Assembly: GCF_003584565.2 (NCBI RefSeq)
Contig: NZ_CP031010.1
Span: 1,612,001-1,676,000 of the forward strand
DNA from: Alteromonas sp. RKMC-009
Lineage (GTDB): Bacteria; Pseudomonadota; Gammaproteobacteria; Enterobacterales; Alteromonadaceae
DNA: 64,000 nucleotides
Direction of reading: 5' to 3'
In this document: piece after piece, positions 17,476-27,441 of the stretch
Position numbering within the stretch: the stretch's first letter is position 1
Layout of the letters: every line of letters begins with the position of its first letter
The notes under the pieces: generated by a model
What the model saw: the letters and a program-made list of their open reading frames with translations, nothing else
The model's database searches: none
What the model was told of the DNA's origin: nothing
Made by a program: the position numbers and the translations under genes

Positions 17476-18996
17476 TCAGGCGGCGTTAGCCGGGCGGGTG
17501 CAGCTGGCAATCACCTCAGCGCCTTCCGGTCCGTCCTGTTCTAAAAATACATCAAATTTCCACAGGCGGAATAAATGCCGCATGACTTCCTCTTTCGATT
17601 CTGCCAGCGGAATACCCCGTTGCGGAATGTACCGCAGCGTCAGGGAGCGGTCGCCCCGGACATCTACGTTGTATACCTGAATATTGGGTTCCAGGTTACT
17701 CAGGTTGTACTGGGCGGACAATTTCTCACGGATCTTTAAATATCCCTGCTCATCGTGAATGGCGCTGACACTGACAAAATTATCGCGCGCATCATCTTCA
17801 ATGGCGAACAGCTTAAAGTCCCGTATGAGCTTGGGAGACAAAAACTGGCTGATGAAACTCTCATCTTTGAAGTTATGCATGGCAAAATGCACAGTTTCAA
17901 GCCAGTCTTTTCCTGCAACATCCGGTAAGTAGTATTTATCCTCCGCCGTGGGGTTCTGGCACACACGTTTGATGTCCATGAACATATTGAAACCCAGGGC
18001 ATAAGGGTTAATACCGGAATAGTAAGGACTGTTATATTCAGGCTGCATCACCACGCCGCTGTGGCTGTGCAGAAATTCCATCATAAAGCGGTCAGTGACC
18101 AGTCCTTCATCGTACATCTGATTCAGAATATGATAGTGCCAGAAGCAAGCCCAGCCTTCGTTCATTACCTGAGTCTGTTTTTGCGGATAAAAATACTGGG
18201 AGACTTTTCGGACAATTCTCACCAGTTCCCGCTGCCAGGGCTCAAGCAGGGGGGCATTTTTCTCTATAAAATAAAGCAGGTTTTCCTGAGGTTCTGACGG
18301 AAAACGCTTTTGTTTCGGTTTTTCACTGGCGTTAGCATCGGGCAGGGTACGCCACAGTTCATTTACCTGAGATTGCAGATATTTCTCCCGCTGCTCCTGT
18401 CTGGCCTGTTCTTCCTGCATGGATATTTTTTGCGGGCGTTTGTACCTGTCTACACCGTAATTCATCAGGGCGTGGCAGGAGTCCAGAATACTCTCTACTT
18501 CATCGGTGCCATAGCGTTGCTCGCATTTGGCGATGTAGTTTTTGGCAAACACCAGATAATCGATAATAGAGCTGGCATCCGTCCACGTCTGGAACAGATA
18601 GTTGCCTTTAAAAAAGGAGTTATGACCATAACAGGCATGGGCCATGACCAGTGCCTGCATGGTGATGGTGTTTTCTTCCATCAAATACGCAATGCACGGG
18701 TCGGAATTGATAACAATTTCGTAGGCCAGTCCCATCTGGCCGCGACGATAATTTTGCTCGGTTTGAATGAATTTTTTGCCAAAAGACCAGTGTGCATAAT
18801 TAATGGGCATACCAATACTGGCATAGGCATCCATCATTTGCTCAGCAGTAATAACTTCAATTTGATTCGGGTAAGTATCCAGTTTGAAATTTTTGGCGAT
18901 GCGATCGATGTGGCTTTCGTACTGCTCTAGCATATCGAAAGTCCAGTCCGGACCGTCACTCAAAGGGGTCTTAGCCCGCTTCGTCGTTTTTGCCAT
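17476..18996 (-). CDS. spoVR: SpoVR-family protein
   Basis: The 506-residue product matches the SpoVR/YcgB family, with the conserved HACYGHNSFFKGNYLF and NEGWACFWHY blocks rich in His and Cys. Its biochemical role is not settled; in proteobacteria it is co-inherited with PrkA and YeaH as a stationary-phase or nutrient-stress module. ATG 18996 is preceded by GGAGG, so the longer open frame to 19092 is not used. It follows yeaH by one base, third gene of the prkA-yeaH-spoVR operon. Confidence 0.93.
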   Translation of the reverse strand: MAKTTKRAKTPLSDGPDWTFDMLEQYESHIDRIAKNFKLDTYPNQIEVITAEQMMDAYASIGMPINYAHWSFGKKFIQTEQNYRRGQMGLAYEIVINSDPCIAYLMEENTITMQALVMAHACYGHNSFFKGNYLFQTWTDASSIIDYLVFAKNYIAKCEQRYGTDEVESILDSCHALMNYGVDRYKRPQKISMQEEQARQEQREKYLQSQVNELWRTLPDANASEKPKQKRFPSEPQENLLYFIEKNAPLLEPWQRELVRIVRKVSQYFYPQKQTQVMNEGWACFWHYHILNQMYDEGLVTDRFMMEFLHSHSGVVMQPEYNSPYYSGINPYALGFNMFMDIKRVCQNPTAEDKYYLPDVAGKDWLETVHFAMHNFKDESFISQFLSPKLIRDFKLFAIEDDARDNFVSVSAIHDEQGYLKIREKLSAQYNLSNLEPNIQVYNVDVRGDRSLTLRYIPQRGIPLAESKEEVMRHLFRLWKFDVFLEQDGPEGAEVIASCTRPANAA

Positions 18997-18997
18997 A

Positions 18998-20287
18998 CTA
19001 TCCTCCCGGGGCTGCTTCCTGTTCCGACTTTTTAAAGAGTTCGCGGAATACAGGGAAAATATCGCTGACACTTTGAATGTGTTTACAGACAAAATTATCG
19101 CAACTGTTCTCGACCTGCTGGTATTCCCGCCACAGGCTCTGATGTTGCCGCTCTGTTATTTCGATATAAGCAAAATAGCGGGTTGCCGGTAGCAACTCCT
19201 TCATGAGTATTTGTTTGCATTGCGGCGAATCATCGGCCCAGTTATCACCATCCGATGCCTGTGCAGCATAGATATTCCAGTCGCTCTCTGTATACCGCTC
19301 TTTGATGATTTCATCCATAAGCTTCAGCGCGCTGGACACAATGGTACCGCCGGTTTCCTGTGAGTAGAAAAACTCCTGTTCGTCGACTTCTTTAGCCTGA
19401 GTGTGATGACGGATGTACACCACTTCAACGTTCTCATAGGTACGGGTAAGAAACAGGTACAGCAAAATGTAAAACCGTTTTGCCATATCCTTGGTTGCCT
19501 GATCCATTGAGCCGGATACATCCATCAGGCAAAACATTACCGCTTTGCTGGTGGGCACCGGGCGCCGGTCATAGTTTTTGAAGCGTAAATCAAACGTATC
19601 AATAAATGGCACTCTGGCAATTTTTTGTTTCAACGCTGATATTTCTTTTTCAAGCTCCATGATGGCCAGCGCATTGTCATGCTTGTCAGCTTTCATGGCT
19701 TCAAGTTGTGCTTCTTTCTCGCGGATTTTCTTCCGGTCACTGCCGGTCAGCGCGATACGCCTTGCAACTGACCCTTTCAGCGAACGGACAATGTCGAGGT
19801 TACTGGGGACACCATCAGTCTGATAGCCGGCACGGTAGGTTTCGTACTGTACCACCTTATCAAATTGATTTTTTTTGAGGTTGGGAAGGGCGAGATCGTC
19901 AAATAACAAATCAAGGTATTCATCTTTGGAAATTGAGAATACAAATTCGTCCTGGCCTTCGCCACTGTCACTGGCATCACCTTCGCCCTGTCCTTGTCCG
20001 CCGCCCCCGCCGGGAGGACGTTCAATTTTGTCCCCGGCCGTGAACTGATCGTTGCCGGGGTGAACGATGGTGCGCTGGCCGCCCTGGCCGGTATGAAATA
20101 CCGGCTCTTTGATGTCACGAGCGGGAATACTGATCTGCTCGCCGGTCTCCAAATCGGTGACTGAACGCTGGCCGACCGCATCGGATACCGCCCGCTTTAT
20201 TTGCTGCTTGTAGCGGCGTAAAAAGCGTTGACGGTTTACCGTGCTCTTTCCCTTACTGTTTAATCTTCGGTCGATAAAATGCGCCAT
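18998..20287 (-). CDS. yeaH: YeaH/DUF444-family protein with von Willebrand A-like fold
   Basis: The 429-residue protein has a basic N-terminus, a Gly-rich acidic insert around residues 90-110 and a C-terminal vWA-like domain with the metal-site motif DVSGS (about residue 253) and the ETGGT block. It acts with the PrkA kinase in a stress signalling pathway; E. coli YeaH/YeaG respond to nitrogen starvation. Second gene of the operon, 60 nt after prkA. Confidence 0.93.
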   Translation of the reverse strand: MAHFIDRRLNSKGKSTVNRQRFLRRYKQQIKRAVSDAVGQRSVTDLETGEQISIPARDIKEPVFHTGQGGQRTIVHPGNDQFTAGDKIERPPGGGGGQGQGEGDASDSGEGQDEFVFSISKDEYLDLLFDDLALPNLKKNQFDKVVQYETYRAGYQTDGVPSNLDIVRSLKGSVARRIALTGSDRKKIREKEAQLEAMKADKHDNALAIMELEKEISALKQKIARVPFIDTFDLRFKNYDRRPVPTSKAVMFCLMDVSGSMDQATKDMAKRFYILLYLFLTRTYENVEVVYIRHHTQAKEVDEQEFFYSQETGGTIVSSALKLMDEIIKERYTESDWNIYAAQASDGDNWADDSPQCKQILMKELLPATRYFAYIEITERQHQSLWREYQQVENSCDNFVCKHIQSVSDIFPVFRELFKKSEQEAAPGG

Positions 20288-20347
20288 AGATACCTACTAT
20301 TTGGTTGCAACAACAATGCGTGAGTCTGGTTTGCCTGAAGCGACAAA

Positions 20348-22270
20348 TCAGGACGCTTTGCGTACCCGCAGATACCATTCGCACAGCAATCTGACTTGTT
20401 TGGAGGTATAGCCTTTCTCCACCATACGGTTAACGAAGTCATCATGTTTTTTCTTATCTTCAGTGGAGCCTTTAGTGTTAAAAGAAATCACTGGCAATAA
20501 GTCTTCTGTGTTGGAGAACATTTTCTTCTCAATCACAGTGCGTAGTTTTTCATAGCTCGTCCAGGCTGGATTTTTGCCCCCGTTATTAGCACGGGCCCGC
20601 AACACAAAGTTGACAATTTCGTTGCGGAAATCCTTAGGGTTACTGATACCCGCCGGCTTTTCTGTTTTTTCCAGTTCGGCATTCAGTGAGCTGCGGTCAA
20701 ACAGTTGACCGGTTTCCGGATCGCGGTATTCCTGATCCTGAATCCAGAAGTCAGCATAAGTGACATAACGGTCAAACAGGTTCTGGCCGTATTCAGAATA
20801 GGACTCCAGATAGGCTGTCTGAATTTCTTTGCCGATGAATTCCACATAGCGGGGAATAAGATAGCCCTTCAGATATTCGCGGTATCTGTCCGCCGTATCC
20901 TGAGGGAACTGCTCACGCTCAATTTGCCGCTCAAGCACATAGAACAGGTGTACCGGGTTTGCTGCCACTTCCTGATGGTCGAAATTGAACACACGGGATA
21001 AAATCTTAAAGGCGAAACGGGTAGAGAGCCCTTCCATACCTTCATCTACGCCGGCGTAATCACGGTATTCCTGATAAGACTTAGCTTTCGGATCGGTATC
21101 TTTCAGGCTTTCACCATCGTAAACCCGCATTTTAGAGTAGACACTGGAGTTTTCAGGCTCTTTAAGACGGGACAATACTGTGAACTGTGCCAGACACTCC
21201 AGCGTGTCCGGAGCACAGGGCGCACCGCTGAGCTCACTGCTATCGAGCAGCTTGCGGTATATCCGCATCTCTTCTGATACCCGTAAACAGTAGGGCACTT
21301 TTACAATGTATACGCGGTCGAGAAATGCCTCGTTGTTCTTGTTATTGCGGAAAGACTGCCACTCGGATTCGTTGGAGTGAGCAAGGATCAGGCCGTCAAA
21401 GGGCAGGGCAGAAAACCCTTCAGTCGGGTTATAGTTGCCTTCTTGTGTGGCCGTCAGTAGCGGGTGCAGCACCTTAATTGGCGCTTTAAACATTTCAACG
21501 AATTCCATCAGGCCCTGGTTAGCCTTACACAGTGAACCGGAATAGCTGTAAGCGTCCGGGTCGTTCTGTGCGAATTGTTCCAGACGGCGGATATCCACTT
21601 TGCCCACCAGTGATGAGATATCCTGATTGTTTTCGTCACCGGGTTCTGTTTTAGCAATACCCACCTGATCGAGCACAGACGGATAAACCCGCACTACTTT
21701 GAATTTAGAAATATCGCCACCAAATTCATGCAACCGCTTACGGGCCCAGGGTGACATAATGGTTTTGAGATAGCGTTTTGGAATGCCGTATTCTTTTTCC
21801 AGAATATTGCCATCTTCGGCAAGGTCGAACAGTGAAAACGGATGGTCGTTGGTCGGTGAGCCCTTGAGCATGTAAATCGGTACTTTTTGCATCAGCTCTT
21901 TAAGCCGTTCAGCAAGAGAGGATTTACCGCCCCCGACGGGACCAAGCAGATATAAGATTTGTTTCTTTTCTTCCAGGCCCTGAGCAGCATGCTTCAGATA
22001 AGAGACAATTTGCTCTATCGCTTCTTCCATACCGTAAAACTCATGGAAGGCCGGATAGCGTGCAATGACCCTGTTCGAAAAAATGCGGCTGAGTGCCGGG
22101 TCAGTAGAGGTGTCGACCATTTCAGGCTCGCCTATTGCCTGTAACAACCTTTCTGCGGAGTTCGCATAGGCTGTCGGGTCGCTTTTACAGATATCCAGAA
22201 ATTCCTGGATGGTGAATTCTTCTTGTTGGCGCTCTTCGTAACGTTGCTGGTAATGCTCGAAAATACCCAT
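20348..22270 (-). CDS. yeaG: PrkA-family serine protein kinase (YeaG)
   Basis: The 640-residue protein is nearly collinear with E. coli YeaG: an AAA+ domain with Walker A GPVGGGKSS (about residue 105) and a C-terminal PrkA kinase domain ending EWYLRVRK. The family phosphorylates protein substrates, or acts as an AAA+ protease in some species, during starvation. ATG 22270 matches the family N-terminus (GIFEHYQQRYE) and is preceded by GGGGAAA; the upstream TTG at 22282 is not needed. First gene of a three-gene operon with yeaH and spoVR. Confidence 0.95.
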   Translation of the reverse strand: MGIFEHYQQRYEERQQEEFTIQEFLDICKSDPTAYANSAERLLQAIGEPEMVDTSTDPALSRIFSNRVIARYPAFHEFYGMEEAIEQIVSYLKHAAQGLEEKKQILYLLGPVGGGKSSLAERLKELMQKVPIYMLKGSPTNDHPFSLFDLAEDGNILEKEYGIPKRYLKTIMSPWARKRLHEFGGDISKFKVVRVYPSVLDQVGIAKTEPGDENNQDISSLVGKVDIRRLEQFAQNDPDAYSYSGSLCKANQGLMEFVEMFKAPIKVLHPLLTATQEGNYNPTEGFSALPFDGLILAHSNESEWQSFRNNKNNEAFLDRVYIVKVPYCLRVSEEMRIYRKLLDSSELSGAPCAPDTLECLAQFTVLSRLKEPENSSVYSKMRVYDGESLKDTDPKAKSYQEYRDYAGVDEGMEGLSTRFAFKILSRVFNFDHQEVAANPVHLFYVLERQIEREQFPQDTADRYREYLKGYLIPRYVEFIGKEIQTAYLESYSEYGQNLFDRYVTYADFWIQDQEYRDPETGQLFDRSSLNAELEKTEKPAGISNPKDFRNEIVNFVLRARANNGGKNPAWTSYEKLRTVIEKKMFSNTEDLLPVISFNTKGSTEDKKKHDDFVNRMVEKGYTSKQVRLLCEWYLRVRKAS

Positions 22271-22445
22271 AGATTTCCCCAAAAAACGGATTCCCGTCTT
22301 TACAGCTTAGTCCTCTTTGGCAACTTTAAAAGGAAATTTTCAGGATATTTGGTAATAAACGCTCAATAATTAGTCTAATAAAAGAATGAACCTTTTCGAA
22401 TAGATTTTGTCTTTTATGCCAGTCAGTTGACGTTAAATTTGTGTA

Positions 22446-22478
22446 ACAAAAAACCCGCAAGCGATTGCGGGTTTTTTC
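22446..22478 (-). terminator. Terminator after sodB
   Basis: AACCCGCAA (22452-22460) pairs with TTGCGGGTT (22465-22473) around a 4-nt loop. T runs occur on both strands, so it can work in both directions, but only sodB ends into it. The remaining 22271-22445 is the prkA leader and promoter region; I could not pick a confident promoter there. Confidence 0.88.
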
Positions 22479-22503
22479 TTTAGATTCAGCTTTCGCTCAG
22501 TAA

Positions 22504-23088
22504 TTACTTCGCGAAGTTTTCGTTCGCGAATTCCCAGTTAACCAGTTTCCAGAAGTTTTCCAGATACTTAGGACGGGCATTGCGGTAGTCGATGTAGTAA
22601 GCGTGTTCCCACAGGTCAACTGTTAAAAGAGGTGTTACACCTTCTTCAGTAATTGGCGTACCTGCGTTGCTGGTGTTTACGATGTCCAGAGAGCCATCAG
22701 CAGTTTTCACTAACCAGGTCCAGCTTGAACCGAAGTTATTTACTGCTTTGTCATCGAATGCAGCCTGGAAGTCTTCGAATGAGCCCCATTTTGCTTTAAT
22801 CGCTTCAGCAACAGAACCTGTGGCTTCGCCGCCACCATTTGGGCTCAGGCAGTGCCAGTAGAACGTGTGGTTCCAAATTTGAGCAGCGTTATTGAAAACA
22901 CCGCCTTCTGAAGTTTTGATGATTTCTTCTAAATCTTTGCTTTCCAGGTCTGTGCCTTCCACTAAACCGTTCAGTTTAGTTACGTAGGTGGCGTGGTGCT
23001 TACCGTAGTGGTATTCCAGCGTCTCTGCTGAAATGTGCGGTTCAAGTGCATTTTTTTCGTACGGCAGTGGTGGTAGTTCAAACGCCAT
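22504..23088 (-). CDS. sodB: Superoxide dismutase, Fe type
   Basis: The 194-residue cytoplasmic enzyme dismutates superoxide to oxygen and hydrogen peroxide. The metal ligands are visible in [11 protein letters not shown] (His about 27), WNHTFYW (His about 74) and [15 protein letters not shown] (Asp and His about 157 and 161). Overall sequence matches the iron-dependent SodB of gammaproteobacteria. A GGAG ribosome site precedes the ATG. The leader carries GAAAAGAA, complementary to the tail of the candidate Fur-controlled RNA at 11531-11620, though this is low-complexity sequence. Confidence 0.96.
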   Translation of the reverse strand: MAFELPPLPYEKNALEPHISAETLEYHYGKHHATYVTKLNGLVEGTDLESKDLEEIIKTSEGGVFNNAAQIWNHTFYWHCLSPNGGGEATGSVAEAIKAKWGSFEDFQAAFDDKAVNNFGSSWTWLVKTADGSLDIVNTSNAGTPITEEGVTPLLTVDLWEHAYYIDYRNARPKYLENFWKLVNWEFANENFAK

Positions 23089-23333
23089 TTGAATTCTCCA
23101 TTCTTTTCAATGTATTAACGTCGATATTCCCACTTTGTTCACAACATGGGCGCGGGAAAACGACAACGGTCAAAGCTGTATACAGATATAAGGGTAGATT
23201 TTGATAACTCAATGACAAATTTATGCATTTTTAGTGGTGCAATGCAAAAAAATCATCATCTGATTTGCCAAAAAATAGTGATATCCACTGGTAAGGTTAA
23301 CAGGCCATTTCAGATCACATTAATGAAAAGATA

Positions 23334-23394
23334 GTCATGCTATGACAGAAAAACCGCTCTCAGCCCTTGAATCCGGCGCTAAGATACCCATAAT
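23334..23394 (+). promoter_or_regulatory. Predicted grxD promoter with upstream palindrome
   Basis: TTGAAT (23367-23372), a 16-nt spacer and CATAAT (23389-23394) make a plausible promoter 37 bp before grxD. A palindrome GTCAT-GCT-ATGAC (23334-23346) lies just upstream and could bind a regulator. The rest of the sodB/grxD gap (23089-23333) is AT-rich and must hold the sodB promoter, which I could not place with confidence. Confidence 0.45.
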
Positions 23395-23430
23395 GCACTG
23401 AAAGTATCTCCCACCACCAGAGAGGATCGG

Positions 23431-23781
23431 ATGGAAAACAGTACCGAATCAACCGTAGACAGAATTAAGCAGCAAATTGGCGAAAACCCAATTCTTTTAT
23501 ACATGAAGGGTTCTCCTAAACTGCCTAGTTGTGGTTTTTCTGCACAAGCCGTTCAGGCGCTGATGTCATGTGGTGAACCATTTGCATATGTGGATATTCT
23601 GCAAAATCCGGATATCCGTGCGGAATTACCTAAATACGCTAACTGGCCAACTTTCCCACAGCTATGGGTAGATGGCGAACTGGTTGGCGGTTGTGACATT
23701 ATTATCGAAATGTTCCAGCAAAATGAATTACAACCTTTGATCAAAGACACTGCTGCAAAGTATAAAACTGAAGAAGAATAA
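23431..23781 (+). CDS. grxD: Monothiol glutaredoxin (Grx4 type)
   Basis: The 116-residue protein has the monothiol active site CGFS (about residue 31), preceded by KGSPKLPS, and the WPTFPQLWVDGELVGGCDI block that binds glutathione. Grx4 proteins carry a bridging [2Fe-2S] cluster and deliver or sense iron-sulphur clusters, often with BolA. GAGG precedes the ATG. It ends at a strong terminator and is a single-gene unit, divergent from sodB. Confidence 0.95.
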   Translation: MENSTESTVDRIKQQIGENPILLYMKGSPKLPSCGFSAQAVQALMSCGEPFAYVDILQNPDIRAELPKYANWPTFPQLWVDGELVGGCDIIIEMFQQNELQPLIKDTAAKYKTEEE

Positions 23782-23816
23782 TCCGGTTTTCAGAGTCTGA
23801 AAAAAGTAAAAAAATA

Positions 23817-23838
23817 CCCGGCATTTGCCGGGTTTTTT
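23817..23838 (+). terminator. Terminator after grxD
   Basis: CCCGGCA (23817-23823) pairs with TGCCGGG (23826-23832) around a very short loop, followed by TTTTTT. Confidence 0.88.
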
Positions 23839-24165
23839 GTGTCAGAAAAACACAATACGGTCGAAAGGGAGATAACCAAAAATTGTATGTAAATTAGCCG
23901 GATCGGGCTGATTTTCACTGCGCTTAAACCCCGCCAATATTGTAATAGACAGGTCAGAAATCAAAATCCTCCATCACTTTAAAAAATATTTTTAATTTGG
24001 CTAAAAAGGTTTGTTTTCTATGGGTTTGCGGTCTATAAGTTCCCCAACTAACGCGGTAAAAGTTAGTGTGTGTATTATTAAAAATAAAAAAATTCCGGCT
24101 AAATTGACACGTCATATTCAGTGCTGATTCAGCCGGGGAAAAATCGCAAAATCCAGGAAACCACT
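23839..24165 (+). other. Leader region of the first TonB receptor gene
   Basis: This 327-nt AT-rich gap holds no credible gene. The one structured element is an inverted repeat ACTAAC (24047-24052) / GTTAGT (24062-24067), 100 bp before the ATG, which may be an operator. No Fur box was seen. A TTGACA at about 24104 lacks a partnered -10 at normal spacing. Confidence 0.4.
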
Positions 24166-26736
24166 ATGAAAACGTCAATGTCAAAACTGACAAAAAATGT
24201 GCGTACTGCACTGGCAGCTTCTGCTGCTGTAAGTATGCTGGCCTCTGTGAATGCTTATGCGCAGGAAAGTGAAGAAGCTGCAGCGAAAGATGTTGAAAAA
24301 ATCGCTGTTGTCGGTACCCGTGCCGCTCCCCGTTCAGTCGGCGACTCTCCTGTTCCGGTAGATATCATCTCCAGTGATGAGTTCCAGAACCAGGGCGCAA
24401 CGGACATGGTATCGATGATGCAAACCGTCGTACCTTCTTTCAACGTAAATGACCAGCCTATCAACGATGCGTCAACACTGGTTCGTCCGGCTAACCTGCG
24501 TGGTATGGCTTCAGACCACACTCTGGTGCTGGTAAACGGCAAGCGTCGTCACCGCTCTGCAGTCATTACCTTCCTGGGTGGTGGTTTGTCTGACGGTGCA
24601 CAGGGTCCAGATATTTCTGTTATTCCTTCATCTGCTCTGAAACAGGTAGAAGTTCTGCGTGACGGTGCTGCTGCACAGTACGGTTCTGATGCGATTGCCG
24701 GTGTTGTTAACTTCGTACTCAAAGACGCTGATGAAGGCGGCATGTTCGAAGCCCGTTACGGTTCATACTATGAAGGTGACGGTGACATGATGCAGGTTTC
24801 CGGTAATATCGGTTTACCGTTAAGCGAGAACGGTTTTATTAACCTGTCTGCTGAATACCGTACTTCTGATCCAACGTCACGCAGTGTGCAGCGCGATGAC
24901 GCAGCTGCGCTGATAGCTGCCGGAAACACATTTGTTGAAGATCCTGCACAAGTTTGGGGTAGCCCTGAGATCAAAGACGACATCAAAGTTTTCGCAAACT
25001 TAGGTCTGGAACTGAGCGACAATGCCGAAGCCTACATGTTCGGTAACTACGCTGAGCGTGAAGTAGAAGGTGGTTTCTACTACCGTAACCCGCATAATCG
25101 TAGCGGTGTTAACGACGGTGGTACAGATGCTGACGGCAACCAGTTACTGCTGGTTGGTGATCTGACCGGCGATATGTCCGGTAACTGCCCGACTGACATT
25201 CTGGTCGGTGACAATGTATTGCAGAACCCGCGTTATATTGAAGAAGTAGCAAACAATCCTGATTGTTTTGCATTCAACGAAATGTTCCCGGGCGGTTTCA
25301 CGCCGCGCTTCGGCGGTACTGTTCAGGATATGTCACTGGTATTCGGTACCCGTGGTGAATTGGCTAACGAAATCGGTTATGACGTCAGCTTGAACCTGGG
25401 TCAGAACGAAATTGATTTTGCGATTTCAAATACCATCAACCCGTCTATGGGTCCGGAAACACCTACGTCATTCAAGCCGGGTACGTATGTACAGTCTGAA
25501 CAGACTCTGGATATTGATCTGACTAAGCCAATCGAAGTGGGTCTGAATGAGCCGCTGTACCTGGCAGGTGGTTTCCAGTACCGTCATGAAAGCTACGAAG
25601 CGAAAGCCGGAGACATTGCGTCTTACACTATCGGCCCGCTGGCTTCTCAGGGCTTCGGTATCGGTTCAAACGGTTTCCCCGGTCTGTCTAACAAGAGTCA
25701 GGGTGAAGCGTCACGTCACAACATCGCATTCTACCTGGACGCAGAATTATATCTGACTGACGACTTCCTGGTTGCAGCAGCGGTGCGTTATGAAGACTTC
25801 TCGGACTTCGGTAATACCACGAAAGGTAAACTGTCTGCCCGTTATCAGCTGACTGACAGCATTGCATTCCGTGGTGCGTACTCAACAGGCTTTAAAGCAC
25901 CAACGATTGGTCAGAGCACAGTACGTAACGTAACCACGGCATTCGGTTCAAGTGGCCAGCTGGAAGATCAGGCTACATTGCCTCCTACAGATCCTATCTC
26001 TGTTCAGAAAGGCGGTACGCCGCTGACGCCTGAAGAGTCTGTATCCATGAGCTTCGGTGTGGTTGCTGAGTTTGATAACGGTCTGTTCCTGACTGCTGAC
26101 TACTACAACATTGAAGTGACTGACCGTATCAGTACAACATCTGCTATCGCATTAACAGAAGAAGACATTGCTGCGCTGCTGGCCCAAGGCGTTTCTGATG
26201 CATCAAGCTTCTCTGCGGTGAAGTTCTTCACCAACGACTTCGATACCACTACTGAAGGTCTTGACGTTGTTGCTAACTACAGTCAGGACATGTTCGGCGG
26301 CGAGACTAAGTACTCTCTGGCATACAACTGGACTTCGACCACTGTAGACCAGGCGTCTGAGAACATCACACCAGAGCGTGTACGTATGCTTGAAGACAAC
26401 CTGCCGGCAACCCGCTGGAGCTTCACTGCTAACCACACCAATGGTGACTGGCGCGTACTGGGTCGTGTGAACTACTACGGCAGCATCTTTGAAGATCACC
26501 TGGATTCAGGCTTACCAATCGATAACATCGGTTCTGAGCTGTCTCTGGATGTTGAAGTGGGTTACAGTGTAAGCGAAAACCTGCAACTGGTTGTCGGTGC
26601 GAAGAATGCGCTGGATGAATATCCGGACCGCAATACGCAGTATGACAATGAGATTGCCGGTGCAGCTTATCCGGTTACCTCTCCGCTGGGTATCAACGGT
26701 GGCTTCTACTACGTTCGCGGTATTTATACCTTCTAA
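24166..26736 (+). CDS. TonB-dependent outer-membrane receptor (no signalling domain)
   Basis: The 856-residue protein has a signal peptide ending AYAQ, a TonB-box-like EKIAVVGTR, a plug domain (about residues 60-170, with LVNGKRRHRSAVITF and VEVLRDGAAAQYGSDAIAGVVNF) and a 22-strand type beta barrel ending in an aromatic residue (YTF). It imports a large or scarce nutrient using TonB energy; the substrate is unknown. It is a close paralogue of the receptor at 28932, with long identical stretches in the plug, but lacks that protein's STN domain. ATG 24166 is used because AGGAAA precedes it and it gives a normal signal peptide. Confidence 0.93.
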   Translation: MKTSMSKLTKNVRTALAASAAVSMLASVNAYAQESEEAAAKDVEKIAVVGTRAAPRSVGDSPVPVDIISSDEFQNQGATDMVSMMQTVVPSFNVNDQPINDASTLVRPANLRGMASDHTLVLVNGKRRHRSAVITFLGGGLSDGAQGPDISVIPSSALKQVEVLRDGAAAQYGSDAIAGVVNFVLKDADEGGMFEARYGSYYEGDGDMMQVSGNIGLPLSENGFINLSAEYRTSDPTSRSVQRDDAAALIAAGNTFVEDPAQVWGSPEIKDDIKVFANLGLELSDNAEAYMFGNYAEREVEGGFYYRNPHNRSGVNDGGTDADGNQLLLVGDLTGDMSGNCPTDILVGDNVLQNPRYIEEVANNPDCFAFNEMFPGGFTPRFGGTVQDMSLVFGTRGELANEIGYDVSLNLGQNEIDFAISNTINPSMGPETPTSFKPGTYVQSEQTLDIDLTKPIEVGLNEPLYLAGGFQYRHESYEAKAGDIASYTIGPLASQGFGIGSNGFPGLSNKSQGEASRHNIAFYLDAELYLTDDFLVAAAVRYEDFSDFGNTTKGKLSARYQLTDSIAFRGAYSTGFKAPTIGQSTVRNVTTAFGSSGQLEDQATLPPTDPISVQKGGTPLTPEESVSMSFGVVAEFDNGLFLTADYYNIEVTDRISTTSAIALTEEDIAALLAQGVSDASSFSAVKFFTNDFDTTTEGLDVVANYSQDMFGGETKYSLAYNWTSTTVDQASENITPERVRMLEDNLPATRWSFTANHTNGDWRVLGRVNYYGSIFEDHLDSGLPIDNIGSELSLDVEVGYSVSENLQLVVGAKNALDEYPDRNTQYDNEIAGAAYPVTSPLGINGGFYYVRGIYTF

Positions 26737-26755
26737 GCGTAGCAAAGGGTTATAA

Positions 26756-26777
26756 AAAGGGGGCATCTGCCCCCTTT
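26756..26777 (+). terminator. Terminator after the first TonB receptor gene
   Basis: AAAGGGGGCA (26756-26765) pairs with TGCCCCCTTT (26768-26777) around 2 nt, 20 bp after the stop. The T run is short. Confidence 0.75.
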
Positions 26778-26880
26778 GTACCCTACTTAAGTATAAAAAA
26801 TAATGCATGACTTCATGAGCAAAAAACTGGCATCATAGAGCGACTTGTAACGGTTTAGCTACATTGCCTGTAAAGAGATT

Positions 26881-27438
26881 ATGTCCAACAAATCGACTAT
26901 CGCCGCCACTTTTATAAAATACCGCACAAAGATGATGCGGGCGGTGAGTGCTATTGTCAGTTCGGATGATATTGAAGACATCGTGCAGGAAGCCTTCATT
27001 AAAAGTTATGAGGCTGAATTAAAACAGGAAATCCGCTATGAGCGGACCTACATGCTGAAAACGGCCAGAAATCTCGCGCTTAATCATGTGAACAGTGCGG
27101 CGAGCCAGTTAAACCAGCCGGTAGATGATATGGATATGCTTCCTCACGATTTAGTGGGTTACAGCCTTGAGAAGCATGTCGAAAGTAAAGAGCGCTTTAT
27201 TCATTTTTGCAGAGCAACAGAATCCTTGTCGCCTGAAGTGAAGCGGGTGTTTTTATTAAAGAAAGTCTATGGCATGAGCCAGCGGGATATTGCAGATCTG
27301 ACGGACCTGAGCGAAAGTACCGTCGAAAAACATGTAGCCAAAGGGCTATTGCAATGTTCACGTTTTCTGGCAGCCAGTGCCGGTACCGGTGCTAAAGGTA
27401 CAACAGGGCAGACAAGATCAGGACAAACAAGTAGTTAA
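26881..27438 (+). CDS. ECF-family RNA polymerase sigma factor, FecI-like
   Basis: The 185-residue protein has sigma-70 region 2 near the N-terminus (SSDDIEDIVQEAFIKSYEAE) and region 4 with a helix-turn-helix (YGMSQRDIADLTDLSESTVEKHVAKGL). This arrangement and the adjoining FecR gene, 3 nt downstream, define the FecI group, in which a sigma factor is activated by an outer-membrane receptor through a FecR protein. The C-terminal tail is low in complexity (Gly/Thr/Gln). The likely target is the receptor gene at 28932 and possibly the paralogue at 24166. Confidence 0.92.
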   Translation: MSNKSTIAATFIKYRTKMMRAVSAIVSSDDIEDIVQEAFIKSYEAELKQEIRYERTYMLKTARNLALNHVNSAASQLNQPVDDMDMLPHDLVGYSLEKHVESKERFIHFCRATESLSPEVKRVFLLKKVYGMSQRDIADLTDLSESTVEKHVAKGLLQCSRFLAASAGTGAKGTTGQTRSGQTSS

Positions 27439-27441
27439 GCC